NCBI GenBank assembly: GCA_965220485.1
Contig: OZ244832.1
Span: forward strand, 3,162,001-3,226,000
From: Aldehydirespirator sp965220485
GTDB taxonomy: Bacteria > Actinomycetota > Acidimicrobiia > Acidimicrobiales > Aldehydirespiratoraceae
DNA length: 64,000 nucleotides
Direction: 5' to 3'
Of this stretch, positions 9,265 to 17,100 are shown piece after piece. The notes under the pieces are model-generated. The model was not told the DNA's origin, did not search any database, and saw only the letters and a program-made list of their open reading frames with translations. The translations under genes were made by a program, and so were the position numbers. Numbering within the stretch: the first letter of the stretch is position 1; every line of letters begins with the position of its first letter.

Positions 9265-9300
9265 GGCGCCATCTCCGTGGGCGACAGATGGTCCGAACCA

Positions 9301-9348
9301 AAATATGTAGAGAAACGCGTCATATGGGGCAACAACCCGTGCAGATTT
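9301..9348. repeat. 48-bp palindromic element, copy 1
   Basis: On the minus strand this begins AAATCTGCACGGGTTGTTG and ends CTCTACATATTT. It is nearly identical to 38086-38133 and the same length as 61179-61226. The ends are inverted repeats (AAATCTG / CAGATTT in the other copies, one base changed here). Similarity to copy 2 extends about ten bases beyond the core. It sits between two genes of one probable operon (FeS/NrfD fusion and molybdoenzyme). Confidence 0.8.
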
Positions 9349-9392
9349 CGTGAGAGAGCGACAACAGCCCGAGACAAGACCACGAGATCTCC

Positions 9393-10907
9393 CTAAGACA
9401 GCGGGACGGACTGGCCCGCCCGCACGAAGCTGTCCTCGTAGAACCACATGCCGACGAGCGCGGCCAGCCCCGCGACGGCAGGCAGCGCGGCACCGGTGCC
9501 GGCAGCCAGTGCGACGGCGGTGGCTACGCCGGGCAGGACAAGGCCCAGCACAATGCCTCCGGCCCAGAAGCGGCGGGCGTAGCGGCCGCGGGTCATGGCC
9601 GCCACCGCCGCTTCGACATGAGCTGTTCCTCGCGACGCGATCTCGGCCGCGACGAGCAGGGCGCAAGCCAGCACGCCGCCAAGCATCACCCAGCGCACCG
9701 CGAAGCGATCAGGGATCTCCATCACGAGATCAGTCACCGAGTAGGCCGCGCCGCCGGCCACCGCGGCCTGGGCCAGCAGTGTGGGCAGCAGAAGCGGTGT
9801 CTGCCACAGGTCCCGGCCCTCGCACTGGCCGAACAAGAAAGCCGTGTAGCCCGCGGTGGCCGCAGCCAGGAGCGCCGCGGGCACGGCCAGCGCCTGCAGC
9901 GCCACCGACGAGCCCGCAACACCGGCAAAGAACCACGCCGCGCACACCGCGGTGAAGGCGCCCAACACCCAAGCCCCCTTCACCAGCCAGGAGCGGCGGT
10001 TGCCTCGAGTGATCAGGTAGTAGAAGCGCTCCGGACGGCGCAGATCCCAGACCAGCAGCCCGCCCGTGATCGCGAGGAAGACGCCTGCGACCACAGGCGG
10101 CACTACCCCGACCGCGGCCTGCGAACCGCTGTGGCCCAGCAGCGCCAGCAGGGCGGCCACCGCCATGACACCGGCGGCGATCGCCTTGGTGACCAGATAG
10201 CTCGACACCTTGGCCTTCCATGTCATCTGATGAGCGGTCGTGTAGACAGTGCGGGCCACCACACCATGGCCGTCAGGCTCGGCCGTCGGATGCTGGGGCG
10301 TGGTGTCGGCCCAGATCATGCCGTCAGCCGCGATGGCGGTGCGCAGCGGATCGAGCGACGCCTGGTGGGCACCCAGATAGTGGACCTTTGGCCGGGTGCC
10401 CTGCTCGGGGGCCCGCACCTCGGTGTCGCTGCGGGCGATGATCCTGGTGGTCTCATCGTTCGGATCGTCGAGGTCGGCCACCTTGATGGCATGGGTGGGG
10501 CACACCACCACGCAGCTCGGCTCGAGGCCCTGCTCGACGCGGTGGTTGCAGAAGTTGCACTTGTTGGCTGTGTTTGTGGCCGGATTGATGTAGATGGCGT
10601 CGTAGGGGCAGGCGTTCATGCAGCCCTTACAGCCGATGCAGTTGCTGTCGGCAAAGTCGACCACCCCGTTGGCGGCACGGAACAGCGCGTTGGTGGGGCA
10701 GATTGAGATGCAGGGCGCGTCGTCGCAGTGATTGCAACGCATCACCGAGAAATGCCGTTTGACGTTGGGGAACGCACCGGTCTCGATGTACTTGACCCAG
10801 GTGCGGTTGACCCCCAATGGAACGTCGTGCTCGCTCTTGCACGCGACCGTGCAGGCGTGACAGCCGATGCAGCTGTCGCTGTCCAGCAGGAACCCGAGCC
10901 GGGTCAC
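9393..10907 (-). CDS. Fused four-cluster ferredoxin (PsrB-like) and NrfD/PsrC-like membrane protein
   Basis: 504 residues from a GTG at 10907 (AGGGG upstream); earlier codons fall in a dispersed repeat. Residues 1-190 hold four cysteine clusters: CIGCHACTVACKSEHD, CNHCDDAPCISICP, CIGCKGCMNACP, and CNFC with SCVVVCPTHA, as in PsrB/DmsB electron-transfer subunits. From about residue 215 there are eight or nine hydrophobic segments with NrfD-type character, which should hold the quinone site. The two modules are normally separate polypeptides (PsrB, PsrC; SoeB, SoeC). Together with the downstream molybdoenzyme they would pass electrons between the Mo site and the quinone pool. Transcribed between the TetR gene and the molybdoenzyme gene. 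Confidence 0.87.
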   Translation of the reverse strand: MTRLGFLLDSDSCIGCHACTVACKSEHDVPLGVNRTWVKYIETGAFPNVKRHFSVMRCNHCDDAPCISICPTNALFRAANGVVDFADSNCIGCKGCMNACPYDAIYINPATNTANKCNFCNHRVEQGLEPSCVVVCPTHAIKVADLDDPNDETTRIIARSDTEVRAPEQGTRPKVHYLGAHQASLDPLRTAIAADGMIWADTTPQHPTAEPDGHGVVARTVYTTAHQMTWKAKVSSYLVTKAIAAGVMAVAALLALLGHSGSQAAVGVVPPVVAGVFLAITGGLLVWDLRRPERFYYLITRGNRRSWLVKGAWVLGAFTAVCAAWFFAGVAGSSVALQALAVPAALLAAATAGYTAFLFGQCEGRDLWQTPLLLPTLLAQAAVAGGAAYSVTDLVMEIPDRFAVRWVMLGGVLACALLVAAEIASRGTAHVEAAVAAMTRGRYARRFWAGGIVLGLVLPGVATAVALAAGTGAALPAVAGLAALVGMWFYEDSFVRAGQSVPLS

Positions 10908-10999
10908 CCCACACCCCTGTCGCGGTCGAGCTGGAAGCCGAATCGGGGCACTACGAACACACGCGGGTAGGTGATGCCGCCTCGCCGTCCAGCGGAGTG

Positions 11000-11103
11000 G
11001 TTCCCGCTCTTGTTCGCTGCGCTCACGGGCTGCTCGGGCCACGGCCTCGCTGAGCGTCTCGCCAAAATCCTCACGAATTGCCTCCTACCCGCTCGGCCTC
11101 TAG
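11000..11103 (-). repeat. Dispersed stop-proximal repeat, copy a
   Basis: On the minus strand the unit begins at the TetR stop codon (TAGAGGCCGAGCGGGTAGG), runs through a variable stretch, and ends with GCCCGTGAGCGCAGCGAAC then AAGAGCGGGAA. The same two conserved blocks recur at 11797, 18480, 19206, 24564, 32275, 36341, 60433 and 61073, with the first block alone at 38311 and 47431. Confidence 0.8.
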
Positions 11104-11720
11104 GCAACAGCCTCGCGAGTGCGTGAGTTGCGGGACAGCCGCTCAATGCCCGCGCACAGCAACTCCACGAGATGCCTGAAGGTGTCCTCGGGATCGTGCG
11201 GCAGCGGATGGCCGTCGCCCGACTCCAGATGGCTAAAACCGTGGAAGGCGCTTCGCAGGGTGCGGGCCGCGTGCACCCGGTCCTCCTCGGTCAGGTCGTA
11301 GGCCCTTAGCGCCTGCCCCACCACAGCAAGGACCTGCTCCACTGCGTCCTCCAGCTCGGGGTCGCCCGCGCACGGGTAGCGGTCGGTTGCGGCGTAGATG
11401 CCGGGATGGTCCCGGACCATGGCCCGCCAGGCACGGCCCACGGCCGCCACCGCGTCGTCGCCGGCCAATCCGACGGCCGAGTCGGCCAGTCTCTTGGCCA
11501 AGATCTCCCGGCCCAGGAGGCTCAGGCTGCGAATGAGGTCGTCATAGCCGCCCACATGCCGGTAGAGGGCGGGCTGGCGAACACCGAGGGCACCCGCCAC
11601 CCGAGTAAGGGTCAGTTTGTCGAGCCCGTCGACATCAGCGATGCGGGCTGCGGCCGAAATCACGGTCTCGCTGTCCAGCGATCGCCGAGTCGAAGTCGAT
11701 CTAGTGTCGCGCCCAGCCAC
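11100..11720 (-). CDS. TetR/AcrR family transcriptional regulator
   Basis: About 206 residues from the GTG at 11720, which has GGAAGGA nine bases upstream; an ATG at 11786 would add 22 residues without a clear ribosome site. The N-terminal helix-turn-helix reads LTLTRVAGALGVRQPALYRHVGGYDDLI (in segments), the classic TetR recognition helix with YRHV. The C-terminal part (HPGIYAA, FHGFSHLE) resembles the WHG-type ligand domain. It is the first gene of the minus-strand run leading into the FeS/NrfD fusion and molybdoenzyme, so it may control them, but a dispersed repeat separates them. Ligand unknown. Confidence 0.85.
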   Translation of the reverse strand: MAGRDTRSTSTRRSLDSETVISAAARIADVDGLDKLTLTRVAGALGVRQPALYRHVGGYDDLIRSLSLLGREILAKRLADSAVGLAGDDAVAAVGRAWRAMVRDHPGIYAATDRYPCAGDPELEDAVEQVLAVVGQALRAYDLTEEDRVHAARTLRSAFHGFSHLESGDGHPLPHDPEDTFRHLVELLCAGIERLSRNSRTREAVA

Positions 11721-11796
11721 CTGGTCCGTTCCTTCCTGGATCGTCCAGTCATCCGTATCCCGCCGTAACTTCAAATTAGCAGGCATAGCGCAGCGT

Positions 11797-11902
11797 TAGA
11801 GGCCGAGCGGGTGGGGTGCGCCGTTCACGAGGATCTCGGGAGGCACGGAGCGAGGCCGTGGCCCGAGCGGCCCGTGAGCGCAGCGAATGAGAGCGGAAGA
11901 CA
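11797..11902 (+). repeat. Dispersed stop-proximal repeat, copy b
   Basis: Plus-strand copy starting GAGGCCGAGCGGGTGGGG and containing GCCCGTGAGCGCAGCGAAT. It lies between the pta stop and the TetR gene. A short inverted fragment of the first block (GCCGCTCGGCCCGCTA) ends at the pta stop codon near 11945. Confidence 0.75.
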
Positions 11903-11943
11903 AGGTGCTTCACTGCGATGCGCTTGACTTGCCGCTCGGCCCG

Positions 11944-12909
11944 CTAGGTCTGACTGGCAGAGCGGCGACGCCGTCCGGACTGGCACGCGGCAATCAACGC
12001 CACATTGATGAAGGCCTCGACGTCGCAGCCCCTCGACAAGTCGTGGATCACGCCCGCGGTGCCCTGCAGCAGCGGTCCGAAGGCTTGAGCACCGGCCAAG
12101 CGCTGGGTGATCTTGTAGGCGGTGTTGCCCGACGAGAGGTCGGGGAACACGAACACATTGGCCCGGCCCGCCACCGGCGACCCCGGCGCCTTCGACTCGG
12201 CCACCTGCCGGTCCCAAGCCGCGTCGAACTGCAGCTCGCCGTCCACGGCCAGTGACGGCGCCCGGTGCCGCACGATCTCGGTGGCCGATCGAACCAGCTC
12301 GACTCGGGGACCCTCCGCGCTGCCCTTGGTGGAGTACGACAGCATGGCCACGCGTGCCTCGCGGCCGACCAGGGCCTCGTGGGTGGCCGCGCTCGAGATC
12401 GCGATGGAGGCCAGCTGGTCCGCGTCGGGCTCGGGCACCACGCCGCAGTCGGCGTAGGTGACTGGTGTCCCGTCGGGGAGCACCAGCAGGAAGCAACTGC
12501 TGACGATGTCGACGCCGGGGTCCGGGCCGATGCAGTACAGGGCGGCTCTGACCACGTCGGGCGTGGGCCGGGTGGCCCCGGCCACGCATGCATCGGCTTC
12601 GCCAGCGGCCACCATGAGAGCGGCCACATGGAGCGGGTCGTCCAGGTCGATGCGCTCGCGCCAGGGCGACGCCTCAGCCTGCGCCTGGACCGGGGCCGAG
12701 CGGAAGGCATCCGCGTCGCCCACTAGCACCGGAATGGCCAGGCCCTCAGCGTCCAAGTGCCGGGCTGCGGCCATGGCCCGCTCGTCACAGCCGTCGGCAA
12801 GCACGACGCGCTTGCGAGCGGATCGCGCCGCAACCCGCCACCGCTCGACAACCGGGTCGCGGCCCGACGCGGTCGAAGGTCGGGTCAAACGGATACTAGG
12901 AAGCCTCAA
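11944..12909 (-). CDS. pta: Phosphate acetyltransferase (PTA/PTB family)
   Basis: About 321 residues, the size of the single-domain Pta/EutD type. It interconverts acetyl-CoA and acetyl phosphate in the cytoplasm. Visible family features: RVVLADGCDERAMAAARHL near the N-terminus, GEADACVAGATRPTPDVVRA (20-residue segment around residue 110), VGREARVAMLSYSTKGSA, and the C-terminal VFVFPDLSSGNTAYKITQR. The start is uncertain: the TTG at 12909 overlaps the aminotransferase stop as TTGA, and a TTG at 12927 is also possible. The tight overlap indicates co-transcription with the aminotransferase upstream. No acetate kinase gene is visible nearby, so the acetyl phosphate may come from another reaction. 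Confidence 0.88.
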   Translation of the reverse strand: MRLPSIRLTRPSTASGRDPVVERWRVAARSARKRVVLADGCDERAMAAARHLDAEGLAIPVLVGDADAFRSAPVQAQAEASPWRERIDLDDPLHVAALMVAAGEADACVAGATRPTPDVVRAALYCIGPDPGVDIVSSCFLLVLPDGTPVTYADCGVVPEPDADQLASIAISSAATHEALVGREARVAMLSYSTKGSAEGPRVELVRSATEIVRHRAPSLAVDGELQFDAAWDRQVAESKAPGSPVAGRANVFVFPDLSSGNTAYKITQRLAGAQAFGPLLQGTAGVIHDLSRGCDVEAFINVALIAACQSGRRRRSASQT

Positions 12910-14279
12910 CTTGAGGTCTTCAGCCAACCGCTCAAGCGGTCGAGCACTTGGTCGAGACGAACCAGCAGGTCGTCGATCACGGACGCGTCGGCCACCAGCG
13001 GCGGCGATACCGCGAGCATCACTGCGCCCCTTCCGTCGGGACGCACCAGCACCCGTGCCTCGCGTACCAGCCGGTCGAGCACGCCACCTGAGAGCAATTC
13101 GGACACCTCTGCTTCGGTGAAGTCCGCCGCTGAAGCGCGATCGCGCATCAACTCGACGGAATAGAAGTAGCCGGTGCCCCGCACGTCCTTCGCGCAGCCG
13201 TGGACCTCCATCAAGTCCCGCAGGCCATTACCGAGACGGTCCTCGTTGCGCAGGACCCCGGCGAAGACGTCCTCGTCTCGCATGGCGCGCATGTTCGCGA
13301 TCGCCACCGCGGTGGCCACCGGGTGGCCGCCGAAGGTGGACCCGTGCACGAACATGGCGACGGATGAGTCCCACACCCGCTCCAGCAGCGGTCCGCGCAC
13401 GACCAGCCCTCCGAGGGGCTGGTATGCGCTGGTTACACCCTTGGCGAAGGTGATCATGTCGGGCTCGGCACCGAAGCGCTCGCTGCCGAACCAATGGCCC
13501 AGACGCCCGAAGGAGTTGATCACCTCGTCGGCGCACAGCAGCACGCCGTAGGCATCACAGATGCGGCGCAACTCCTGCCAGTATCCCTCCGGGGGCACGA
13601 GCGCTCCCCGGCCGTTCTGCACCGGCTCGGCTATGACCATGGCCACGGTGTCCGGGCCGGCTGCAACGATCGCCTCCTCGATCGCAGTCACACAGGTCAA
13701 CTCCCGGGGCTCACGGCCGGGCTCGCCCGTGCATCCCAGCGTGTTGGGCACACGGAGCACGTTGTCGGCAAGCATCGGCAGGTACGGGTCCCGCAGGTTG
13801 GGAATGCCCGTCAGGGCCAGAGCGCCCAGTGTCGTGCCGTGGTAGGACCACCGGCGAGCCACCACCTTGTGGCGGCCTTCGTCGCCGTTAGCAAGGTGAT
13901 AGCAGCGGGCGAACTTGAGGGCCGACTCCACCGCTTCGGAGCCTGAACTCACGAAGAACACCCGGTCGAGATCCGTTGGCGCTACCGCTGCGATCATCGA
14001 CGCGGCTTCGACGGACGACGGATGGGCGAATCCCCAGTTCGGATGGAAGGCAAGCTTGTCCATCTGCTTGGCCGCAGCTGCGGTGAGGTCGCTGCGACCA
14101 TGGCCGAGGTTGGTGCAGAACAGTCCGGCGAGAGCGTCCAAGTACTCGGTGCCCTCGGTGTCCCAGACGTAGCACCCTTCGCCTCGATCGATTACGACCA
14201 GGTCGTCGCGCCGCCAAGCGTCGCCGCGCGTAAAATGCGGCAACAGATGACGGTGAGCCCGCTCCCGATCCCCCAGCAT
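12906..14279 (-). CDS. Class III PLP-dependent aminotransferase (omega-amino acid/taurine:pyruvate type)
   Basis: 457 residues; fold-type I class III transaminase. Visible: FVSSGSEAVESALKFAR (phosphate cup), SYHGTTLGALALTG, VIAEPVQNGRG, LLCADEVINSFGRLG with the PLP-binding Asp, and MITFAKGVTSAYQPLGG with the Schiff-base Lys. GGGAGG stands five bases before the ATG at 14279. Transcribed with pta (22-codon-scale proximity, overlapping ends). Family members transfer the amino group of omega-amino acids, GABA, beta-alanine, polyamines or taurine to pyruvate or oxoglutarate. A taurine role would fit the adjacent pta, but sulfoacetaldehyde acetyltransferase (Xsc) is absent from this window, so the substrate is open. 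Confidence 0.85.
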   Translation of the reverse strand: MLGDRERAHRHLLPHFTRGDAWRRDDLVVIDRGEGCYVWDTEGTEYLDALAGLFCTNLGHGRSDLTAAAAKQMDKLAFHPNWGFAHPSSVEAASMIAAVAPTDLDRVFFVSSGSEAVESALKFARCYHLANGDEGRHKVVARRWSYHGTTLGALALTGIPNLRDPYLPMLADNVLRVPNTLGCTGEPGREPRELTCVTAIEEAIVAAGPDTVAMVIAEPVQNGRGALVPPEGYWQELRRICDAYGVLLCADEVINSFGRLGHWFGSERFGAEPDMITFAKGVTSAYQPLGGLVVRGPLLERVWDSSVAMFVHGSTFGGHPVATAVAIANMRAMRDEDVFAGVLRNEDRLGNGLRDLMEVHGCAKDVRGTGYFYSVELMRDRASAADFTEAEVSELLSGGVLDRLVREARVLVRPDGRGAVMLAVSPPLVADASVIDDLLVRLDQVLDRLSGWLKTSS

Positions 14280-14410
14280 TCAAGCCTCCCTGCCTGGGCA
14301 CCGCGCCATCGGCCCGATTCATTAGAGACTACAACAAGAATGAGAGTACATCTAACCGAAGGTGCCTGCGCCGCGGCCTGCCAGCGTGTCTATCGAGATT
14401 CGCGCGGGGA

Positions 14411-15634
14411 TCAGCCGTGCTTCTGAGGCCGGTAGACGAGCTCCGGCGTCAGCTCGGCGGTGCTCGCCGCGCCGCACAGGGCCATGTCTCGCTTCATGCC
14501 CGTGCGCAAGTGCTCGATGACCCAGTCCACGCCCTGTTCGCCCGCGGCGGCCAGCCCGTACAGGTACGGCCGTCCGATCATGCACGAGGTCGCTCCAAGC
14601 GCCAGCGCTTTGACGATGTCACTGCCCCGGCGGACGCCGCCGTCGCAGACCATGTCCAGGTCGCCGCCAACGGCCTCGGCTACCGGCGCGACCAAGTCGA
14701 CGATGCCCGGAGCCGAGTCGAGCTGGCGGCCACCATGGTTGGACAGCACGATGCCGTCGAGCCCCTGGTCGCGGGCGATCACGGCGTCGGCCACGCTCTG
14801 GATGCCCTTGACCAGCACCGGCCCCTCCCACAGCGAGCGCATCCACTCCACGTCATCCCACGAGAGCGTCGGGTCGAATTGCTCGTTCATGAACGCGGCC
14901 AGATCGACCGCGGTCGATCCGTCGATGTCGGTGTTGCCGGCCACGTTCGCGAACGAGATCGGTTCCGAGAAGGCGAAGCGGAGGCTCCAACTGGGACGGA
15001 TCATGCCCTCGACAAGGGTGTCGAGTCCCATCTTGGGAGGCAGCGTGAAACCTCGGCGCACGTCGCGCTCGCGCCGGCCCAGCATGGCTGCGTCCACGGT
15101 GATGCACAACACGTCGAAGCCGGCTTCGGCGGCTCGCAGGATCATGTCCTTCAACAGGCCCTTGTCGCGCCAGACATAGACCTGGAACCACTTCGAGCCG
15201 TTGCTGACGGCAGCTACTTCCTCCACGGAGCGCGTCCCCATCGTCGACAGCGAATAGGGCAGCCCGGCCCGCTCCGCGGCCCGGGCCACGGCAAGCTCGC
15301 CGGACGGGTGCGTGATACGCGTGAAGCCAGTCGGCGCCAGGATCAGCGGGAAGGGCACTTCACGACCGAGGATCGTGCCGGTGGTGTCCACGTTTCCCAT
15401 GTCGCGCAGCACCCTCGGAATGAACTCGAGTTCTCGGAAGGCGCGAGTGTTGCGGTCCATAGCCACCTCGTCCTCGGCTCCACCGTCGATGTAGTCGAAC
15501 ACACCGCCGGGAAGACGACGGCGAGCCATCTGGCGCAAGTCCTCGATACTGGCTGCCTTCTGCAGCCGCCGCTTGGTCGCACTGAACTCGAACCGGCGGA
15601 ACCGCAGAACCGACCTGAGCGTGTCGATAATCAT
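14411..15634 (-). CDS. FMN-dependent alpha-hydroxyacid dehydrogenase (LldD-like)
   Basis: 407 residues. Features of the FMN 2-hydroxyacid oxidase family: GGVFDYIDGGAEDE near residue 45, PLILAPTGFTRITHP, SLSTMGTRSVEEVA, the QVYVWRD strand, DVLCITVDAAMLGRRERD, LVKGIQSVADA (catalytic Lys), and VLSNHGGRQLDSAPG with the catalytic His and substrate-binding Arg. It oxidises L-lactate, glycolate or a related 2-hydroxyacid to the 2-oxoacid, passing electrons to quinone or oxygen. MftD-like enzymes of this family work with mycofactocin, but no mft genes are present here. The start at 15634 lacks a strong ribosome site. Two 36-base direct repeats lie just upstream. Confidence 0.87.
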   Translation of the reverse strand: MIIDTLRSVLRFRRFEFSATKRRLQKAASIEDLRQMARRRLPGGVFDYIDGGAEDEVAMDRNTRAFRELEFIPRVLRDMGNVDTTGTILGREVPFPLILAPTGFTRITHPSGELAVARAAERAGLPYSLSTMGTRSVEEVAAVSNGSKWFQVYVWRDKGLLKDMILRAAEAGFDVLCITVDAAMLGRRERDVRRGFTLPPKMGLDTLVEGMIRPSWSLRFAFSEPISFANVAGNTDIDGSTAVDLAAFMNEQFDPTLSWDDVEWMRSLWEGPVLVKGIQSVADAVIARDQGLDGIVLSNHGGRQLDSAPGIVDLVAPVAEAVGGDLDMVCDGGVRRGSDIVKALALGATSCMIGRPYLYGLAAAGEQGVDWVIEHLRTGMKRDMALCGAASTAELTPELVYRPQKHG

Positions 15635-15662
15635 GGATGCGACAATACGCGAGCACGCGAAG

Positions 15663-15769
15663 GCTGTCAGCCCGGCCCGAATCTAACTTGAGAGTCGCCA
15701 TCAATCTCACCGCGTACAGTCTCATCGCCAGGAGCTGTCAGCCTGACCCGAATCCAACTTGAGAGTCGC
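15663..15769. repeat. Two direct repeats upstream of the hydroxyacid dehydrogenase gene
   Basis: Copies at 15663-15698 and 15734-15769, 33 of 36 bases identical by hand count, offset 71 bases. Each starts GCTGTCAGCC and ends AACTTGAGAGTCGC on the plus strand. They fill the gap between the stop of the gene at 15772 and the start of the dehydrogenase gene, so they could be regulator sites or a local duplication. Confidence 0.7.
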
Positions 15770-15771
15770 TG

Positions 15772-16221
15772 CTAGGAGGCCACGACCCGGGCGGATCCTT
15801 CGGGGATCTCCGCCGACGGTGCGGGGACGGCCCAAGCTCTCGCCGCGGTTCGGGCCTCGACCTGAGCCAGGGCGCGTGCTCTTCGCCGCAGGTCCGTCGC
15901 CTCCTGCTCGAGACTGGAGGCCTCACTGCGCAGAGCTCGAATGGCTGTCGCCAGGTCGAGGCCGAGGGAATACAGTGCCGAGCCGATGACATGTCGCAGC
16001 TTGGTGCGGCTGGCGGTGGCGGCGCGGCCCCTCCAGACCTCTTCGTGGTGCAGGGCTAGCACGGGCCGGTGGCGCTCGGTCAAAGCGGCTCGTCGGAGAT
16101 CGAGCACATCCGCAACCGAGCGGCACCGTTCTGCCTGAAGCATCTTGAGCGTAGCTAGCTGAAAAAGATGAGCACTGCCTGGCATAGAATGAAACATACC
16201 GATAATATACAAACAATCCAA
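15772..16221 (-). CDS. Hypothetical protein with predicted coiled coil
   Basis: Up to 149 residues; the N-terminus is uncertain because the first 25 codons are A+T-rich and may be promoter. An ATG at 16197 stands a few bases after TATATTAT and could be a leaderless start. From about residue 30 the codons have the strong G/C third-position bias of the neighbouring genes, which argues for real coding. The middle (ATAIRALRSEASSLEQEA, then TDLRRRARALAQVEARTA) is a likely coiled coil; the tail is Ala/Pro-rich. No family recognised. Divergent from the HisN-like gene. Confidence 0.45.
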   Translation of the reverse strand: MDCLYIIGMFHSMPGSAHLFQLATLKMLQAERCRSVADVLDLRRAALTERHRPVLALHHEEVWRGRAATASRTKLRHVIGSALYSLGLDLATAIRALRSEASSLEQEATDLRRRARALAQVEARTAARAWAVPAPSAEIPEGSARVVAS

Positions 16222-16225
16222 CCCC
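16193..16225. promoter_or_regulatory. A+T-rich divergent promoter region
   Basis: A short A+T-rich island (GATAATATACAAACAATCC on plus) in otherwise G+C-rich DNA between the divergent genes at 15772-16221 and 16254-17018. It offers -10-like hexamers on both strands (TATATT/TATTAT on minus, GATAAT/AATATA on plus). No convincing -35 boxes could be fixed. Confidence 0.35.
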
Positions 16226-16253
16226 TACCACCCGAAGTGAGGCCTCCACGGAC

Positions 16254-17018
16254 ATGATCGAACAGGACCTCGTCGATTTCGCAGTGGGCGCAGCTCGACG
16301 AGCTGGACGCATCACTCTGGAGTGGTACCAGTCGCGAGGCCTGACCGTGACAGCCAAGGGCGACGGATCGCCGGTCACCGAGGCCGACCTCGCGGCCGAG
16401 CGGTTCCTTCGCTCGGAAATCTCAGCGACGTACCCCGACGACACGATTCGGGGTGAAGAAGAGGGAGATCAGGCCGGTCGCACCGATCGCACATGGGTGA
16501 TCGACCCGATCGACGGCACCAAGGCCTTTGCGCAAGGGGTTCCCCTCTTCGCCACCCTGCTGGCCCTCATCGATGGCCGGGGCCCGGCTGCGGGCGTGAT
16601 CTGCCTGCCCGCTCTCGATGAGTGCGTCTGGGCCGGCCGGGGCCGCGGTGCCCGCTGGGACGGGGAACCGTGCGGAGTCAGTGACCGTGCCGGCCTCAAG
16701 GGGTCCTATGTTTGCACGAGCGGGCTCTCCTACTGGCCAGACCGCGCCCTGGCCCGGGTCCGCTCCGCTGGAGCCCGGGTCCGGACCTGGGGCGACGCCT
16801 ACGGTTACGCCCTAGTCGCCACCGGTCGGGCTGAGGCCATGGTCGACCCCGAGTGTTTCGACTGGGACGTCGCTCCAATGTCTGTGATCATCGCCGAAGC
16901 CGGCGGCCGGTTCTCCGACACCAGCGGCGTGGACGACTGGCGCAGCGGCTCGGCCGTGGCCACCAACGGGGCCCTCCACCAAGACCTGCTGGACTGCTTC
17001 AGACAATTGGGCCGTTAG
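16254..17018 (+). CDS. hisN: Inositol monophosphatase-family phosphatase, histidinol-phosphatase (HisN) type
   Basis: 254 residues. Metal-binding motifs of the IMPase superfamily are intact: GEEE at 67-70, WVIDPIDGTKAF with the D-P-x-D-G-T signature at 84-89, and FDWDVAPMSVIIAEAGG near residue 200. The GEEEG and GTKAF variants and length match actinobacterial HisN, which removes the phosphate from histidinol phosphate in histidine synthesis; a general inositol phosphatase cannot be excluded. Its start follows GAGG about eleven bases upstream. No other his gene is nearby. The gene converges with a saccharopine-dehydrogenase-like gene across a palindrome. Confidence 0.85.
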   Translation: MIEQDLVDFAVGAARRAGRITLEWYQSRGLTVTAKGDGSPVTEADLAAERFLRSEISATYPDDTIRGEEEGDQAGRTDRTWVIDPIDGTKAFAQGVPLFATLLALIDGRGPAAGVICLPALDECVWAGRGRGARWDGEPCGVSDRAGLKGSYVCTSGLSYWPDRALARVRSAGARVRTWGDAYGYALVATGRAEAMVDPECFDWDVAPMSVIIAEAGGRFSDTSGVDDWRSGSAVATNGALHQDLLDCFRQLGR

Positions 17019-17024
17019 AGCGTG

Positions 17025-17100
17025 CGCGGATAGGTGAGGTTCGGCACCACGATGCCGTCGGATTGCAGGTGCCTCGTGCCTTCGCGGCCGCCTATCCGCG
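17025..17100. terminator. Palindrome between convergent genes, possible bidirectional terminator
   Basis: Ten-base perfect inverted repeat CGCGGATAGG (17025-17034) and CCTATCCGCG (17091-17100) separated by 56 bases. It lies between the convergent hisN-like and saccharopine-dehydrogenase-like genes and overlaps the stop codon of the latter. No T-tract is present. A related palindrome with the same GCGCGGATAG opening occurs at 47344-47421. Confidence 0.4.

Noticed and set aside
10908..11042. N-terminal extension of the FeS/NrfD fusion
   Set aside because: The extra codons are translation of a dispersed repeat; the GTG at 10907 has a ribosome site and starts the ferredoxin domain.
12906..14279. 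Firm naming of the aminotransferase as taurine:pyruvate aminotransferase or BioA
   Set aside because: Sequence motifs are shared by all class III enzymes, and Xsc or biotin genes are not adjacent.
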